Shown one piece after another: positions 5,590 to 5,712 of a DNA stretch of 5,712 nt (positions are counted from its first letter, which is position 1; each line of letters starts with the position of its first letter). The DNA is taken from contig DWZY01000197.1 of NCBI GenBank assembly GCA_019117325.1, positions 1 through 5,712 of the forward strand, in the 5' to 3' direction. Under the pieces are notes generated by a model, which had not been told where the DNA came from, did no database searches, and saw nothing but the letters and a program-made list of their open reading frames with translations. A program made the position numbers and the translations under genes. Source of the stretch: Candidatus Brevibacterium intestinigallinarum (GTDB lineage: Bacteria > Actinomycetota > Actinomycetes > Actinomycetales > Brevibacteriaceae).

Positions 5590-5712
5590 TCGCCCCCACC
5601 CCGCGACCCCGCGCCGGACGGCGTACGTCGTCAAGGTCTACCCGCGCTTCTCCGAGACCTTCATCGTGACGGAGATCCTGGCCCGCGAGGCAGCCGGCGA
5701 GGAGTTGACGGT
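5576..5712 (+). CDS. GT4-type glycosyltransferase, N-terminus only (45 codons)
   Basis: Only the first 45 codons are in the window. After a short Arg/Pro-rich start comes AYVVKVYPRFSETFIVTEIL (16-35), then AREAAGEEL. The pattern 'strand - YPRxSETFIxxEI - LxxxG' is the usual N-terminus of GT4 family (GT-B, retaining) glycosyltransferases of exopolysaccharide and colanic-acid-like pathways. The GTG at 5576 has AGGAG six bases upstream and overlaps the stop (5587-5589) of the preceding glycosyltransferase by 14 bp in another frame. The two are therefore in one operon and probably act on the same glycan. The donor, the acceptor and the rest of the protein are out of view. Confidence 0.8.
   Translation, partial: MLRSDRPHPATPRRTAYVVKVYPRFSETFIVTEILAREAAGEELT

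Noticed and set aside
4141..5634. Long open frame of 497 codons on the minus strand opposite the glycosyltransferase
   Set aside because: It is antisense to a gene with clear glycosyltransferase motifs, its product is Gly/Arg/His-rich without domains, and long antisense frames are expected in GC-rich codon-biased DNA.
1..5712. CRISPR arrays, tRNA or rRNA genes, insertion sequences, attachment sites
   Set aside because: No regularly spaced repeats, no tRNA-like cloverleaf arms, no transposase or integrase motifs and no target duplications were found on reading both strands.

Overview
The window is high-GC DNA from an actinobacterium. The grounds are strong G/C bias at third codon positions, GTG and TTG starts, SD-less genes that look leaderless, and the gene order glpX / DUF4245 / xseB-xseA, which is a known actinobacterial arrangement (in Mycobacterium tuberculosis glpX and the DUF4245 gene are adjacent, with xseB-xseA a few genes away). 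A member of the Micrococcales is plausible, but the genus cannot be fixed from this sequence alone.

Layout. Positions 1-440 (minus) hold the first 146 codons of a beta-carbonic anhydrase; the rest lies outside the window. It is joined by a one-base TGATG stop/start overlap to glpX, class II fructose-1,6-bisphosphatase (440-1588, minus). An 84-bp divergent intergenic region separates glpX from a single-pass membrane protein of the DUF4245 family (1673-2413, plus); both genes look leaderless. DUF4245 converges on the exonuclease VII genes xseB (2483-2737, minus, TTG start) and xseA (2727-4049, minus), which overlap by 11 bp. Between the convergent genes lies a very strong hairpin (2403-2470) with a perfect 26-bp inner/outer match that includes the DUF4245 stop codon. 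A second divergent region (4050-4233) carries probable promoters for xseA and for a glycosyltransferase locus, a perfect 16-bp palindrome and a 10-bp direct repeat with 11-bp period. Rightward from there run a GT-B fold, MurG/COG4671-like glycosyltransferase (4234-5589) and, overlapping it by 14 bp, the start of a GT4-type glycosyltransferase (5576 to the window edge).

How it fits together. The left half is central metabolism: gluconeogenic FBPase co-translated with a CO2/bicarbonate enzyme, beside an uncharacterised membrane protein. The middle is a complete two-subunit exonuclease VII operon. The right end is the beginning of a glycosyltransferase operon that probably builds a cell-surface or secreted glycoconjugate. 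In many actinobacteria the gene near xseA is ispH; here a glycosyltransferase locus sits there, so this part may be lineage-specific. No mobile element, CRISPR array, tRNA or rRNA was seen. I found no clear new defence-type or other system; the least explained items are the DUF4245 protein, the hairpin, and the glycosyltransferase locus with its control region.
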